A stretch of 64,000 bases of DNA, taken from positions 186,001 to 250,000 of the forward strand of contig NZ_JACTOJ010000001.1 of the NCBI RefSeq assembly GCF_032335695.1, read 5' to 3'. A model generated the notes under the pieces. It saw only the letters and a program-made list of their open reading frames with translations, did not search any database and was not told the DNA's origin. Below, piece after piece: positions 33,959-43,075 of this stretch (positions are counted from its first letter, which is position 1; each line of letters starts with the position of its first letter). A program made the position numbers and the translations under genes. This stretch comes from JACTOJ01 sp032335695. Lineage in GTDB: Bacteria; Bacillota; Clostridia; Clostridiales; Clostridiaceae.

Positions 33959-33989
33959 TTGACCATTACCTAAGGTCACGCATTATTAT
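33959..33989 (+). promoter_or_regulatory. MerR-type promoter with 19-bp spacer and dyad
   Basis: TTGACC (33959-33964), 19-bp spacer, TATTAT (33984-33989). The spacer overlaps a dyad TGACC-N9-GGTCA (33960-33978). Over-long spacers with a central dyad are the hallmark of MerR-regulated promoters; it drives the MerR-methyltransferase gene. Confidence 0.7.
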
Positions 33990-34029
33990 TTAAATAAAGA
34001 ATTTCTTATGAGGGGGAATATAAAATATA

Positions 34030-35232
34030 ATGAAAAATAGTTTGTTTACTACAGGTGAATTCGCTGAAAAAGCTGGCGTAACTATAAGAACCATAAGATA
34101 TTATGATAAAAAGGATATATTGAAGCCTCATGATTATACTCAGGCTGGATATAGATTGTATACTCAGGAGGATTTCGCTAGATTACAAAAAATATTGACT
34201 TTAAAATATTTAGGATTTTCTTTAAATGAGATAAAAGAAGTGCTGGATAACGAAAAAAAATTCAGCTTGAAGCAGTCTATGAAAGTGCAGAAGGAAATTA
34301 TAAGTAATAAGATGAATCATATGAAACTAGTAGAAAAAGCTATAAATTCAGCTGAAATAATGGTTAATAGCGGAGATGAAGTAGACTGGGATAAGGTAAT
34401 AGACGTAATTAAAGTAATAAATATGGAGAGAAATATATTAGAGCAATATAGAAATTCTTCTAATTTAATAAAACGGATAAGCTTGCATGATAAATTCAGT
34501 ACAAATAAAACAGGGTGGTTTAGATGGATGCTGGGGAAAATGAAGCTAAAGGCAGGGAAGAATATTTTAGAACTAGGCTGCGGCATAGGGACGTTTTGGC
34601 TTACTAATATAGATTACATACCTAAAGGTTGCAATATTGTTTTGACGGACATATCTGGGGGTATGATTGAAGATGCGAAAAATAATTTAGGGGATAATAG
34701 ATCTAGATTTATTTTTGAAGTAGCAGATGCAAACAGACTTCCTTATAAAGATGAAAGCTTTGATGTGGTAATAGCTAATCATATGTTGTTCTATTGCAGT
34801 GACAGGAAAAAGGTGCTTTCCGAGATAAAAAGAGTTTTAAAATCAGGAGGATATTTTTACTGCTCAACCGTAGGGAAAGAGCATATGAAAGAACTGGACA
34901 AGCTTTGTAAAGAATATGATGATAGAATTTTTCTTACTGAAAAAGATCTCGCTGAAGAATTTGGACTTGAAAATGGTAAGGTTCAACTAGAAAAATACTT
35001 TTTTGACATCAATAGATATGACTATGATGACAAACTCATAGTGAATGAATCAGAACCATTACTTAATTATTTGTTCTCTACCCATGGAAATATTAAGGAA
35101 ATCTTAAAAGATAATAAAACTCAATTTGAGGAATTTGTTAGAAACAAGCTTAATGAATGTGGAAGAATGGAAATAACTAAAAGCAGTGGATTATTCGAAA
35201 GCAGGAGGTCAAATGATGGATTGGAAAAATGA
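34030..35232 (+). CDS. MerR regulator fused to SAM-methyltransferase
   Basis: 400 residues. Residues 1-75 are a MerR winged helix (FTTGEFAEKAGVTIRTIRYY), then a dimerisation coiled coil to about 125. From about 165 a class I methyltransferase begins, with motif I LELGCGIGTFW, VLTDIS, DANRLPYKDESFDVVIANH and the GGYFYCSTVG strand. The regulator may sense the substrate that the same polypeptide modifies, as in other MerR-enzyme fusions (inference). The promoter at 33959 suggests autoregulation. Its end overlaps the HIT gene by 17 bases. Confidence 0.9.
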   Translation: MKNSLFTTGEFAEKAGVTIRTIRYYDKKDILKPHDYTQAGYRLYTQEDFARLQKILTLKYLGFSLNEIKEVLDNEKKFSLKQSMKVQKEIISNKMNHMKLVEKAINSAEIMVNSGDEVDWDKVIDVIKVINMERNILEQYRNSSNLIKRISLHDKFSTNKTGWFRWMLGKMKLKAGKNILELGCGIGTFWLTNIDYIPKGCNIVLTDISGGMIEDAKNNLGDNRSRFIFEVADANRLPYKDESFDVVIANHMLFYCSDRKKVLSEIKRVLKSGGYFYCSTVGKEHMKELDKLCKEYDDRIFLTEKDLAEEFGLENGKVQLEKYFFDINRYDYDDKLIVNESEPLLNYLFSTHGNIKEILKDNKTQFEEFVRNKLNECGRMEITKSSGLFESRRSNDGLEK

Positions 35233-35677
35233 TAGAATAGGTTCAGCTTTAAAGGGAGATAACCCAACAGTTTTACTAAGAATGAGAAGTGGGTTTGCTG
35301 TTATAGGAGACCCCCAGTTTTTGCCTGGATACTGTGTGCTGCTTGCATATCCAAAGGTAAACAGTATAAATGATTTAGATGTCATTAAAAGAAAAGAATT
35401 TTTGCTGGATATGACTTTGATAGGAGATGCTATAACTGAAGTATGTCATCCCATAAGGATCAATTATGATATTCTTGGAAATCTAGATACATTTTTGCAT
35501 GCTCATATTTTTCCTAGATATCAGTGGGAGGAAGAGGAGCTTAGAAAAAATCCAGTATGGAAATATCCTAAAGAAAATTGGATGAAAGAGGAACATCAAT
35601 TTACTGAGAAAAAGCACGGTAAAATGAAAAAAGCAATAGCTAAAAAATTAGAAGAATTAATGTCAACAATTTATTAG
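35216..35677 (+). CDS. HIT-family hydrolase
   Basis: 153 residues from ATG 35216; ATG 35213 just before is too close to AGGAGG (35203-35208). The histidine triad appears as HAHIFPRY (H-phi-H, third position replaced by a non-His), so the loop is partly altered from HxHxHxx. N-terminal strands GFAVIGDPQFLPGYCVLLAYP fit the HIT fold. HIT proteins hydrolyse nucleoside-phosphate bonds such as in Ap4A. Overlap with the MerR-methyltransferase gene indicates one operon. A basic C-terminus (KKHGKMKKAIAKKLEE) is unusual. Confidence 0.8.
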   Translation: MDWKNDRIGSALKGDNPTVLLRMRSGFAVIGDPQFLPGYCVLLAYPKVNSINDLDVIKRKEFLLDMTLIGDAITEVCHPIRINYDILGNLDTFLHAHIFPRYQWEEEELRKNPVWKYPKENWMKEEHQFTEKKHGKMKKAIAKKLEELMSTIY

Positions 35678-35723
35678 ACTCACTATATTATATAAATAGA
35701 ATAATAAATATAGGAGAGTAAAA

Positions 35724-36290
35724 ATGTCAACAGTCACTAAAGGTTTTTCAAAGACTTTAGAATTATCTGATTTTCAATATAGCAGTATAATTGATTGCAA
35801 AACAAAGCTTTTAGATATATTTGTGAAAACAATGCCTCAGGGTAAAATAGGTATATTTGGTGAATATCAAGTATATGTGTTTTACAAAAGAAACTCCAAT
35901 AGGAGAGATGATAATTATAGTATAAGAACAATTAAAAAAAGCTTTTGTGATGTAATAAATTGTGAAGAGGTTAAGGAAGAGGACATAACAGTAGAAAAAA
36001 TTAACTTTGAACCTGCTTGTAAATTTATACTAGACAGAAGAAATCACATTTCTAAGATACAGATAGAGGCACCTATAGAGGTTTCGTATTTGGTTGGAGA
36101 AAATAATGAAAAAACAGAAGAAAACGACAATGAATCCACTGAGGTATCAGAGGAGGAACATACATCAAGTGAAAATGAAGAAAAGGATGAGGAAATTGAT
36201 GTACTTCAATTCAATGACGAAAAATACTCTATAGAAGAAATGATGAATATGGATCTAGACACATTAAAGGAAATAGCTAAAAAAGATTGA
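35724..36290 (+). CDS. Possible spore-coat protein (CotE-like), uncertain
   Basis: 188 residues, ATG 35724 after AGGAG. The first ~120 residues have alternating strands (GKIGIFGEYQVYVFYKRNS, then SIRTIKKSFCDVI) that recall the CotE/DUF3794-type coat domain; the tail is a very acidic Glu/Ser stretch (TEENDNESTEVSEEEHTSSE) followed by a short helix. Coat proteins of this type often carry such acidic tails. It lies back-to-back with a SPOCS-domain gene, which supports a spore role. Identification is by resemblance only. Confidence 0.45.
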   Translation: MSTVTKGFSKTLELSDFQYSSIIDCKTKLLDIFVKTMPQGKIGIFGEYQVYVFYKRNSNRRDDNYSIRTIKKSFCDVINCEEVKEEDITVEKINFEPACKFILDRRNHISKIQIEAPIEVSYLVGENNEKTEENDNESTEVSEEEHTSSENEEKDEEIDVLQFNDEKYSIEEMMNMDLDTLKEIAKKD

Positions 36291-36296
36291 CTAATA

Positions 36297-36332
36297 TTTA
36301 GGCACGTTAATTTGATTAACGTGCCTAAAGTA
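36297..36332. terminator. Bidirectional terminator
   Basis: Perfect 15-bp stem TTTAGGCACGTTAAT / ATTAACGTGCCTAAA with a 3-base loop, between convergent genes. Confidence 0.9.
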
Positions 36333-36333
36333 T

Positions 36334-36930
36334 TTAACATTCTTTTTCGTCAAAATGATGATCTTTTTCTACTTTAACATGAATATGCTCTATTTTTGTA
36401 ACTTTAAGTTTTATTTTAACAACCATTTTTTCAAGCAACTTATTATAAGTTACAGCCCAATCTGGTCCACAGGATTCTGCAGGATTTGGATCAAGTAATT
36501 CTTCTTTTTCCCCTTCTACAAAGGCTTCTAGTATTTCTACATTATCATCTTTGTCAAATGGTTCGTCAGCATATACGTCTACGAAAGTCGCAAAATCTAC
36601 TCTTGTAGTAAATTGAAATACTGGCCCGTTTACAGCATCTTTTTCAGTGTCAGAGATAGTTTTATACAGTACATTTTTATCTATATAGCCATCTAAAATT
36701 ACCTTTCCAACCCATTTGTCACCATATGGCTTACACGGAGGAATTATACCGAAATTAGTGATTACTACAGTTTTATCTACATCTACAATTCTGAAGATAG
36801 GAGGGCTTGGAGGTGCTACTTTAATAACCTTAACCACTAATTCTTGTTTCTCACCAAAGCCTACTACTACAGGAACTTGGAGCAGCTTTTTTTCTGGTTT
36901 TTCACAAGTTAATATCTCTTTATTATCCAT
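36334..36930 (-). CDS. SPOCS (DUF3794) domain protein, probable spore-coat protein
   Basis: 198 residues, ATG 36930 after AAAAGGAG. The SPOCS/DUF3794 pattern is visible twice: VVDVDKTVVITNFGIIP...DKWVGKVILDGYIDKNVLYKT and, later, VQF/TTRVDFATFVDVY and KLLEKMVVKIKLKVTKIEHI. SPOCS domains occur in SipL and related coat-assembly proteins of clostridia. Cys9 and Cys149 could crosslink; whether they do is unknown. Expression in the mother cell late in sporulation would be expected (inference). Confidence 0.75.
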   Translation of the reverse strand: MDNKEILTCEKPEKKLLQVPVVVGFGEKQELVVKVIKVAPPSPPIFRIVDVDKTVVITNFGIIPPCKPYGDKWVGKVILDGYIDKNVLYKTISDTEKDAVNGPVFQFTTRVDFATFVDVYADEPFDKDDNVEILEAFVEGEKEELLDPNPAESCGPDWAVTYNKLLEKMVVKIKLKVTKIEHIHVKVEKDHHFDEKEC

Positions 36931-37213
36931 AGTTTTTACACTCCTTTTAATGAGTTTATCAATTTATTTTATATAGTAAGAGTATCCAGAAATAAGTTTA
37001 TTTAAATTTCTATTTCTAATTACATTATATTTGTTTAAATAAAACATGTTACAACAATATTGGTTATTTATATCAAAAAAAATTGCTGAATGTCAAAAAA
37101 TAAAAAACAAAGTAACAATATGCAGTAAAAAGTAAAGGACGAACAAAACTTGTTAAGTAATATATCGACATATGAAAACATATACAATGTATTTAATAAA
37201 GTGGTGGAGTTTT

Positions 37214-38691
37214 ATGAAAAAAGTATTAGCTATTGTTATGACAGCAGCAGTTGCCGCTGGAATACTTTCTGGATGTGGCAGTAAGCCAGGAGGAAGCGGA
37301 TCTAAAGATATTACATTAAGTGTTTTTTTCAATAGAACAGATTTACAGGACACGTATTTGAAAGATTATGCAGACAAATATAAAAAGAAAACAGGAGTTA
37401 CTATAAAATGGACTACCATAACTAACTATGATGATGACGTAAAAGTAAAAATGAATTCAAGTGATTATGGTGATGTATTATTGGTTCCTAGTGGCGTTGC
37501 AACAGGCGACTTTGCTAACTTCTTTGAACCCCTTGGAAAAAATACAGACGATAAGAATAGGCTATGTTTTAAAAGAATGTTGATAAAGGCGTTTTTCGTA
37601 AAAGAACTCTAAGGGTTGCTTTGTTATAATTGGCTACCAATTTTACTGCGCCGTCCATGGTGCTAAAATTGCTTTGCCCGTCCTGGGCAAAATTACGCCA
37701 ATTATAAGTCGCAATCCCCAAGAGTTCCTAGAACTAAAACGATAATATCAACATTTTAAAACATAGCCTAACGAACTGAAGGAAGTTTTAAATCAGTGTA
37801 AAAATCAACACTGATTTAAAACAGAGCCTAAGAATAAAGACTATTCTTACAACACACAGGATGCAGTTAACAACTCATCAGGAGACTATACTGTATACGG
37901 TTTAACTTATGGTCTTAATACTACAGGAATTGTATACAACAAAGCTGCATTTAAAAAAGCTGGAATAACAGCTACTCCAAAAACTTTAGATGATTTATAT
38001 GCAGATGCTGCAAAATTTAATACTGCTGGAATCATACTAATGGCAATCAATTTTAAGGACAAGTGGCCATTGTCTAGCTGGGATGCAGTTGACTAAAGAC
38101 GGAGATCTTTGGAATACAATTAAAGACGATTCAGCACCGTTTGCAGAAGGAAAACCTATGAGAACTTCTATGGACATATTGTATAAATTCGTAAATAGCG
38201 GCTGTGTAGAAAAAGATATAACTACTTCAAACTGGGAAGCTTCAAAGACTGATTTAGGATATATGGCATTTCCAACTGATAATTCTGGAAGCTTATATTC
38301 AGTATCAAGTGCAGATAGATTCTTTGCTGTAAATAAGAATAGCAAACATACAAAAGAAGCAAAAGATTTCTTATATTCTTTCTTAGACTCTGATTATGCA
38401 GATACTCAAGGATTTATCCCAGCTAAAAAAGGAATGACATCTAATAATACTGTTATAAAAGACTTCTTATCTTCAGGAGTTCAGCTTATAACAACAAAAG
38501 ATGGAAAAAATGGTGATGAAGCAGATAAGAGACAAAAAATAGCTGACAATTCAGGAGTTGACATAAATGGTGGTGGAGCTTATGAACAAAATGTAGCTTT
38601 AGCAGCTAAAAAAGGTCAGTCAGATTATGCAAATCTAATGAATGATATGAATAAAAAATGGGCTGACGCAAAGACAAAATTAGAATACTAA
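37214..38691 (+). pseudogene. Sugar ABC transporter substrate-binding protein, disrupted
   Basis: Begins ATG 37214 (GGTGGAG upstream) with a lipoprotein signal (LSGC) and follows the intact paralog at 39103 closely. Lesions: a 269-bp MITE-like insertion at 37560-37828; a 5-bp deletion near 38091 (WDAVD then stop, where the paralog has WDTVGMT) causing a frameshift; and an in-frame loss of 28 residues between DLG and YMAFP near 38258. The last fragment reads to 38691. All three lesions are evident by alignment with the paralog, so this copy cannot give a full protein. Confidence 0.9.
37560..37828. mobile_element. MITE-like element with 8-bp target duplication, copy 3
   Basis: 269 bp flanked by TAAGAATA (37552-37559 and 37829-37836). 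Ends GGCTATGTTTTAAAAGAATG and, inverted, GGCTCTGTTTTAAATCAG. The interior folds on itself (TTATAATTGGC 37624-37634 with GCCAATTATAA 37697-37707; GAACTCTAAGGGTTGC with GCAATCCCCAAGAGTTC). An internal copy of the GGCTATG end stops at 37768, so it is a composite of a 209-bp unit and a shorter hairpin unit. No ORF. Confidence 0.9.
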
Positions 38692-38776
38692 TTGAAGCAG
38701 GAGGATATTTTCCTCCTTACTTTTATACAAAAGATATTTTGAAAGAAAATTATAATTTATTTAAGGATGTGAGAAT

Positions 38777-38984
38777 ATGCTTTCTAAGCTTAATTATAAG
38801 CATCAAAAGATTTTGATTATTACATTGTTTTTAGGAATAGTTTGTATTATTTCATAGGAGGAATAATTCAGCTGATAATAGCTTTTTATTTAGCGGTAAT
38901 GCTTAATACTAAGATAAAAGGTCAAAAAGTATTTAAAGCGTTATTCTTTTTTCCATATTTAATAAACAGTGTAGTTAATAAAAT
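38777..38984 (+). pseudogene. ABC sugar permease remnant
   Basis: ATG 38777 starts MLSKLNYKHQKILIITLFLGI, matching the N-terminus of the permease at 40465. About 55 codons are deleted and the frame shifts into SLYYFIGGIIQLIIAFYLAV...FFFPYLINSV, which corresponds to residues ~76-128 of the intact protein; then homology ends. It is the second gene of the decayed transporter copy. Confidence 0.85.
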
Positions 38985-39024
38985 AAAAAATGCATTTGTC
39001 ATGAAGATGGCGAATGCATTTTTT
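38985..39024 (+). terminator. Terminator after permease remnant
   Basis: AAAAAATGCATT (38985-38996) with AATGCATTTTTT (39013-39024). Confidence 0.8.
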
Positions 39025-39102
39025 ATTACTTAAAAGTATATAAAGCTTAAAAATGATAAAAATATATTCGAAGAATAACAAATAAGAAATGGGGTAATAG
39101 AT

Positions 39103-40404
39103 ATGAAAAAAGTAATAGCATTACTAATGTCTGTTCAGATAGCTCTTGGAATATTCGCTGGATGTAACAAAAAGACATCCGAAGGAGGAACTCCAGGAAC
39201 CAGCACTGTGAATTTAACTGTACTTACTAATAGAACAGATATTGTAGATACTTATTTAAAGGATTATGCGAAGAAATATAAAGAAAAAACAGGGGTAAAT
39301 ATTAAGTGGGAAGCCATAACAAATTATTATGATGATGTTAAGGTAAGAATGAATTCTAAGAATTATGGAGATGTGCTGTGCATACCTACAGGAATATCTG
39401 TAAGTGATTTGCCGCAGTTCTTTGAACCGCTGGGTAAAAATACAGATGCCCAAAACAAGGACTATGCATATAATACAACTTATGCTGTAAAGAATGCAAA
39501 CAGCAATGATTACACTGTATATGGTTTAACCTACGGCCTAAGTGCTACAGGAATTGTTTATAACAAGGCGGCATTTAAAAAGGCAGGAATAGATAAGCTT
39601 CCTACTACTTTAGATGATCTATATGCAGCAGCAGGCAAACTTAATGCAGCAGGAATTATACCTCTTGCTACAAACTTTAAAGATAAATGGCCCTTATCTG
39701 CTTGGGATACTGTAGGTATGACTGCTTCAAAAGCCGGAACACTATGGAATGATGTAGTTAAAATCAATGAACCTTTTGCTGCAGGTCAGCCTTTGAGAAC
39801 TGCTATGGATATATTATATAAATTTGTAAATAGCGGATGGGTAGAAAAGGATATAACTACAACTAACTGGGAGCAGTCAAAATCTGATTTGGGTCAAGGA
39901 AGAGTAGCTATGATGCCTCTAGGAACTTGGGCTATTTCACAAATTCAGGGTAAAGCAACCAATAAAGATGATATAGGATACATGGCATTTCCCATAGATA
40001 ACTCTGGAAAAACATATTCTGTTTCAAGTCCGGATTTATTCATGGGAGTAAATAAAAATAGTAAAAATATAAAAGAAGCTAAAGCTTTTTTATATGATTT
40101 CATTAATTCTGATTACGCTGATACTCAGGGTTTTATACCTTCTAAAACAGGCAAAGCATCCTCAAATTCTGTCATAAAAGAATTTTTGTCTTCAGGAGTT
40201 CAGCTTATTACTATAGTAACCTCAGATACCGAATCTGATAAGAGACAGAAGATTGCAGATAATTCGGGAGTAGATATAAATGGCGGCGGAGATTATGAAC
40301 AGCAGGTAGCTCTAGCGGCTAAAAAAGGTCAAACTGACTATATAAATGTATTGAATGATTTAAATAAAAAATGGTCAGATGCAAAGAAAAAGTTAGGATA
40401 TTAA
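39103..40404 (+). CDS. Sugar ABC transporter substrate-binding lipoprotein
   Basis: 433 residues. Signal peptide MKKVIALLMSVQIALGIFAG with lipobox FAGC (Cys21). The mature protein is a family-1 extracellular solute-binding protein: NLTVLTNRTDIVDTYLKDYA, GDVLCIPTG, then the LTYGLSATGIVYNKAAF hinge segment, MMPLGTWA and a C-terminal helix pair. Binds an oligosaccharide or similar at the cell surface and hands it to the two permeases. First gene of the intact operon. A terminator-like hairpin separates it from the permeases, probably raising its level over theirs. Confidence 0.92.
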   Translation: MKKVIALLMSVQIALGIFAGCNKKTSEGGTPGTSTVNLTVLTNRTDIVDTYLKDYAKKYKEKTGVNIKWEAITNYYDDVKVRMNSKNYGDVLCIPTGISVSDLPQFFEPLGKNTDAQNKDYAYNTTYAVKNANSNDYTVYGLTYGLSATGIVYNKAAFKKAGIDKLPTTLDDLYAAAGKLNAAGIIPLATNFKDKWPLSAWDTVGMTASKAGTLWNDVVKINEPFAAGQPLRTAMDILYKFVNSGWVEKDITTTNWEQSKSDLGQGRVAMMPLGTWAISQIQGKATNKDDIGYMAFPIDNSGKTYSVSSPDLFMGVNKNSKNIKEAKAFLYDFINSDYADTQGFIPSKTGKASSNSVIKEFLSSGVQLITIVTSDTESDKRQKIADNSGVDINGGGDYEQQVALAAKKGQTDYINVLNDLNKKWSDAKKKLGY

Positions 40405-40405
40405 A

Positions 40406-40437
40406 AATTGGGGGAATTGGAATTCCCCTAATTTTTA
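40406..40437 (+). terminator. Leaky terminator between binding protein and permeases
   Basis: GGGGAATTGGAATTCCCC stem region followed by TAATTTTT; the spacing suggests partial read-through to the permeases. Confidence 0.7.
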
Positions 40438-40464
40438 TCTATTGCTGCCAAAGGATGTGATTTT

Positions 40465-41340
40465 ATGTTTTCAAAACTTAGTTATAAAAAACAAAAGAAT
40501 ATACTTATAACATTATTTTTAGTTATTCCATTAATATTTTTGATCACATTTACCTATATACCTACTTTCAATATGGTGAGGTATAGCTTCTATGATTGGA
40601 ATGGCTTTAGTCCAAATAAACAATGGATTGGCGTTAATAATTACATTGAAGTTTTTACTAACAAAGATTATTTTACTGTATTCGAAAATAGTGTTTATTA
40701 TTTTGTTGGAGGAATAATACAGTTAATAATAGCTTTTTATTTAGCTGCTGTGTTAAGTACAAAGACAAAGTGGAAGAACACTTTTAAAGCTCTGTTTTTC
40801 TTTCCGTATTTAATAAATAGTGTAGCGGTTTCTCTTATTTTCATATTTTTCTTTAGGCCTGATGGAACTTTGGATAGCATATTGAAACTTTTAGGGTTAA
40901 GAGCTCTAATAAGAGAATGGATAGGAAATGAACATATAATTAATTTATCCTTAGCTTTTGTATCCATATGGAGATATATGGGATTTAATTTTATTGTGTT
41001 TCTAGGAGCAATTCAATCAATTTCAAGTGAAGTGCTGGAGGCAGCTGATATAGATGGCGCCAATGAATGGCAAAAGGTAAGATTCATACTTCTCCCAAGT
41101 GTTAAGAGAATGGTTCAGTTGGCGCTTATATTAAATGTGTCGGGAGCTATAAGCGTTTTCGAGATACCATTTATAATGACGGGAGGAGCTAATAATAGTA
41201 TGACCTTCGTAATTCAGACTGTTTATACAGCTTTCAAATTTAATAGAGTAGGTTTGGCGTCAGCTATGGCTGTCATTGTTTTGCTAATAGTAGCTGTTGT
41301 TACTATCCTGCAGCAGAGTCTATTTAAGGAGGAAGCATAA
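40465..41340 (+). CDS. Sugar ABC transporter permease 1 (MalF-like)
   Basis: 291 residues with six hydrophobic helices. The EAA loop that contacts the ATPase reads EAADIDGANEWQKVRFILLP (about residues 192-211). N-terminal SYKKQKNILITLFLVIPLIF starts the first helix. Its stop and the next start share bases (TAATG at 41338-41342), so the two permeases are translationally coupled. No ATP-binding subunit gene is present here; a shared MsmX-like ATPase elsewhere is likely. Confidence 0.92.
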   Translation: MFSKLSYKKQKNILITLFLVIPLIFLITFTYIPTFNMVRYSFYDWNGFSPNKQWIGVNNYIEVFTNKDYFTVFENSVYYFVGGIIQLIIAFYLAAVLSTKTKWKNTFKALFFFPYLINSVAVSLIFIFFFRPDGTLDSILKLLGLRALIREWIGNEHIINLSLAFVSIWRYMGFNFIVFLGAIQSISSEVLEAADIDGANEWQKVRFILLPSVKRMVQLALILNVSGAISVFEIPFIMTGGANNSMTFVIQTVYTAFKFNRVGLASAMAVIVLLIVAVVTILQQSLFKEEA

Positions 41341-42185
41341 TGAATAATAGTGCCTATATGCTGAAAAGATATTTTTTGATATTTATTAAGTATCTTTCAT
41401 TAATATTTTTTGCTCTGGTTTTTATTGTACCTATTTTAGTAGTTGTATTTGGAGCTTTTAAGACCGCTAATGAGTTTGATATTACCTCTAAGATATCACC
41501 ACCTAAAAACTTTCTGTATTTTGAAAATTTTAGTACAGCATTTATAACTGGAGGAATGTTAAAAGGGCTTATAAATACGGCGATAATAATGATAATAGCA
41601 TTGATAGGTATAGTGTTATTTGGAGCTATGGTTGCTTTTGTACTGCATAGGTTTGTTTTCAGGGGTAAGAAATTTATTTTGCTGCTTTATTTAGCGGCTA
41701 TGCTTATACCTATGGTAACAACTCAAGTAACAACCTTTAAAATCATAAATAGTTTAGGACTTTTTAACACAAGATGGTCCGCCATAGTTTTATACCTTGG
41801 GGCGGATGTTATGAGTATATACATAATGATGCAATTTATGGATTCTATATCTATAAGCTTAGATGAAGCTGCCATGCTGGAAGGAGCATCATATTTTTAT
41901 ATATTCTACAAATTAATATTGCCGCTTTTAAAGCCAGCTATTGCTACCATAATAATAATTAAAGGAGTTGGAATCTATAATGATTTCTATATACCTTATT
42001 TGTATATGCCTGATCAAGATCTTCAGACGCTGTCCTTATCGTTATACAAATTCATGGGACCCTATGGAGGGCAGTGGAATGTGATATGTGCGGGTATAAT
42101 ATTGATCATGATACCAACAACTATGGTGTTTTTGCTTTTGCAAAAATATATATACAATGGATTTGTGGCAGGTTCGGTAAAGTGA
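41340..42185 (+). CDS. Sugar ABC transporter permease 2 (MalG-like)
   Basis: 281 residues, six hydrophobic helices and EAA loop EAAMLEGASYFYIFYKLILP. The N-terminal ~40 residues include a longer cytoplasmic leader, then SLIFFALVFIVPILVVVFGAF. ATG 41340 overlaps the preceding stop. The loop FKTANEFDITSKISPPKNFLYFENF is typical of the CUT1 MalG group. The operon contains no glycoside hydrolase or regulator, so the sugar is unknown. Confidence 0.92.
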   Translation: MNNSAYMLKRYFLIFIKYLSLIFFALVFIVPILVVVFGAFKTANEFDITSKISPPKNFLYFENFSTAFITGGMLKGLINTAIIMIIALIGIVLFGAMVAFVLHRFVFRGKKFILLLYLAAMLIPMVTTQVTTFKIINSLGLFNTRWSAIVLYLGADVMSIYIMMQFMDSISISLDEAAMLEGASYFYIFYKLILPLLKPAIATIIIIKGVGIYNDFYIPYLYMPDQDLQTLSLSLYKFMGPYGGQWNVICAGIILIMIPTTMVFLLLQKYIYNGFVAGSVK

Positions 42186-42195
42186 TTTTTAATAA

Positions 42196-42305
42196 GGCTC
42201 TGTTTTAAAATGTTGATATTATTTTTGAAGTTTCATCCATGGGTTCTGAAAAAAACATGCTAAAAGCGACAAAAGCCTATATCAGCATTCTTTTAAAACA
42301 TAGCC
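42196..42305. mobile_element. MITE-like element, copy 4
   Basis: 110 bp, GGCTCTGTTTTAAAATGTTG left and TTTTAAAACATAGCC right; the minus strand starts GGCTATGTTTTAAAAGAATG. Located ten bases past the permease stop codon. Confidence 0.8.
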
Positions 42306-42379
42306 TTTTGCTATATATTTGACAATTTATTTAGATTAGATTATAGTCATTATAAGATTTTTAAGGGAAGGTGATGAAG

Positions 42380-43075
42380 ATGGGGAAATACAGGGTGATA
42401 CTATTTGATGCGGATAATACATTGTTTGATTATGATAAAGCTGAGAAGGTTGCTCTTATAAATGCTTTGAAACGTAACGGTATTGAATATGAAGATTATA
42501 TACATAATAAGTATAGAGAAATAAATGGACAGCTTTGGCTTGATTATGAAAAGGCTTTAGTGACAAAGGATGAGCTGCAAACCAAAAGATTTGAAGAGCT
42601 TTTTAAGATAATGAAGGTAGCAAGAGATGCTGAACTGTTTAATAAAGATTATATGGACGAGCTAGGAAATGGCATATTTTTAATGGATGAGGCAGAAGAG
42701 GTATGCAAAATTTTAAGCACCCAGTGTAAGCTTATAATAGTCACTAATGGAATTTCTGAAACTCAAAAAAGAAGATTGGAAAATTCTGCATTAAAAGCTT
42801 ATATAAATGATATGATTATATCAGAGGATACTGGATATCAAAAACCTCAATTGGAGTTTTTTGATTATACCTTTAAGAAAATAGGAGAGGTTGATAGAGA
42901 TGAAATCCTATTGGTTGGTGATTCTCTTACTGCAGATATACAGGGAGGGATAAACGCAAATATAACTACCTGCTGGTATAACCCTCGCCTATTAGAAAAT
43001 ACTAATGAAATTAAAAGTGATTTTGAAATCCACAAGCTTAGTGAATTGCTAGAGTTAATGTTAGAAAATAATTAG
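42380..43075 (+). CDS. HAD-family phosphatase (YjjG-like)
   Basis: 231 residues. ATG 42380 lies 8 bases after AGGGAAGG; GTG 42371 and ATG 42374 overlap or abut that site. HAD motifs: I FDADNTLFDYD (nucleophile Asp, then Asp+2), II IVTNG, III near Lys of EDTGYQKPQLEFF, IV LVGDSLTADIQGG. A cap domain lies between I and II. The motif spelling and length match YjjG-like nucleotidases that act on pyrimidine (including non-canonical) 5'-nucleotides. The end overlaps the convergent LysR gene by 4 bases. Confidence 0.85.
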   Translation: MGKYRVILFDADNTLFDYDKAEKVALINALKRNGIEYEDYIHNKYREINGQLWLDYEKALVTKDELQTKRFEELFKIMKVARDAELFNKDYMDELGNGIFLMDEAEEVCKILSTQCKLIIVTNGISETQKRRLENSALKAYINDMIISEDTGYQKPQLEFFDYTFKKIGEVDRDEILLVGDSLTADIQGGINANITTCWYNPRLLENTNEIKSDFEIHKLSELLELMLENN

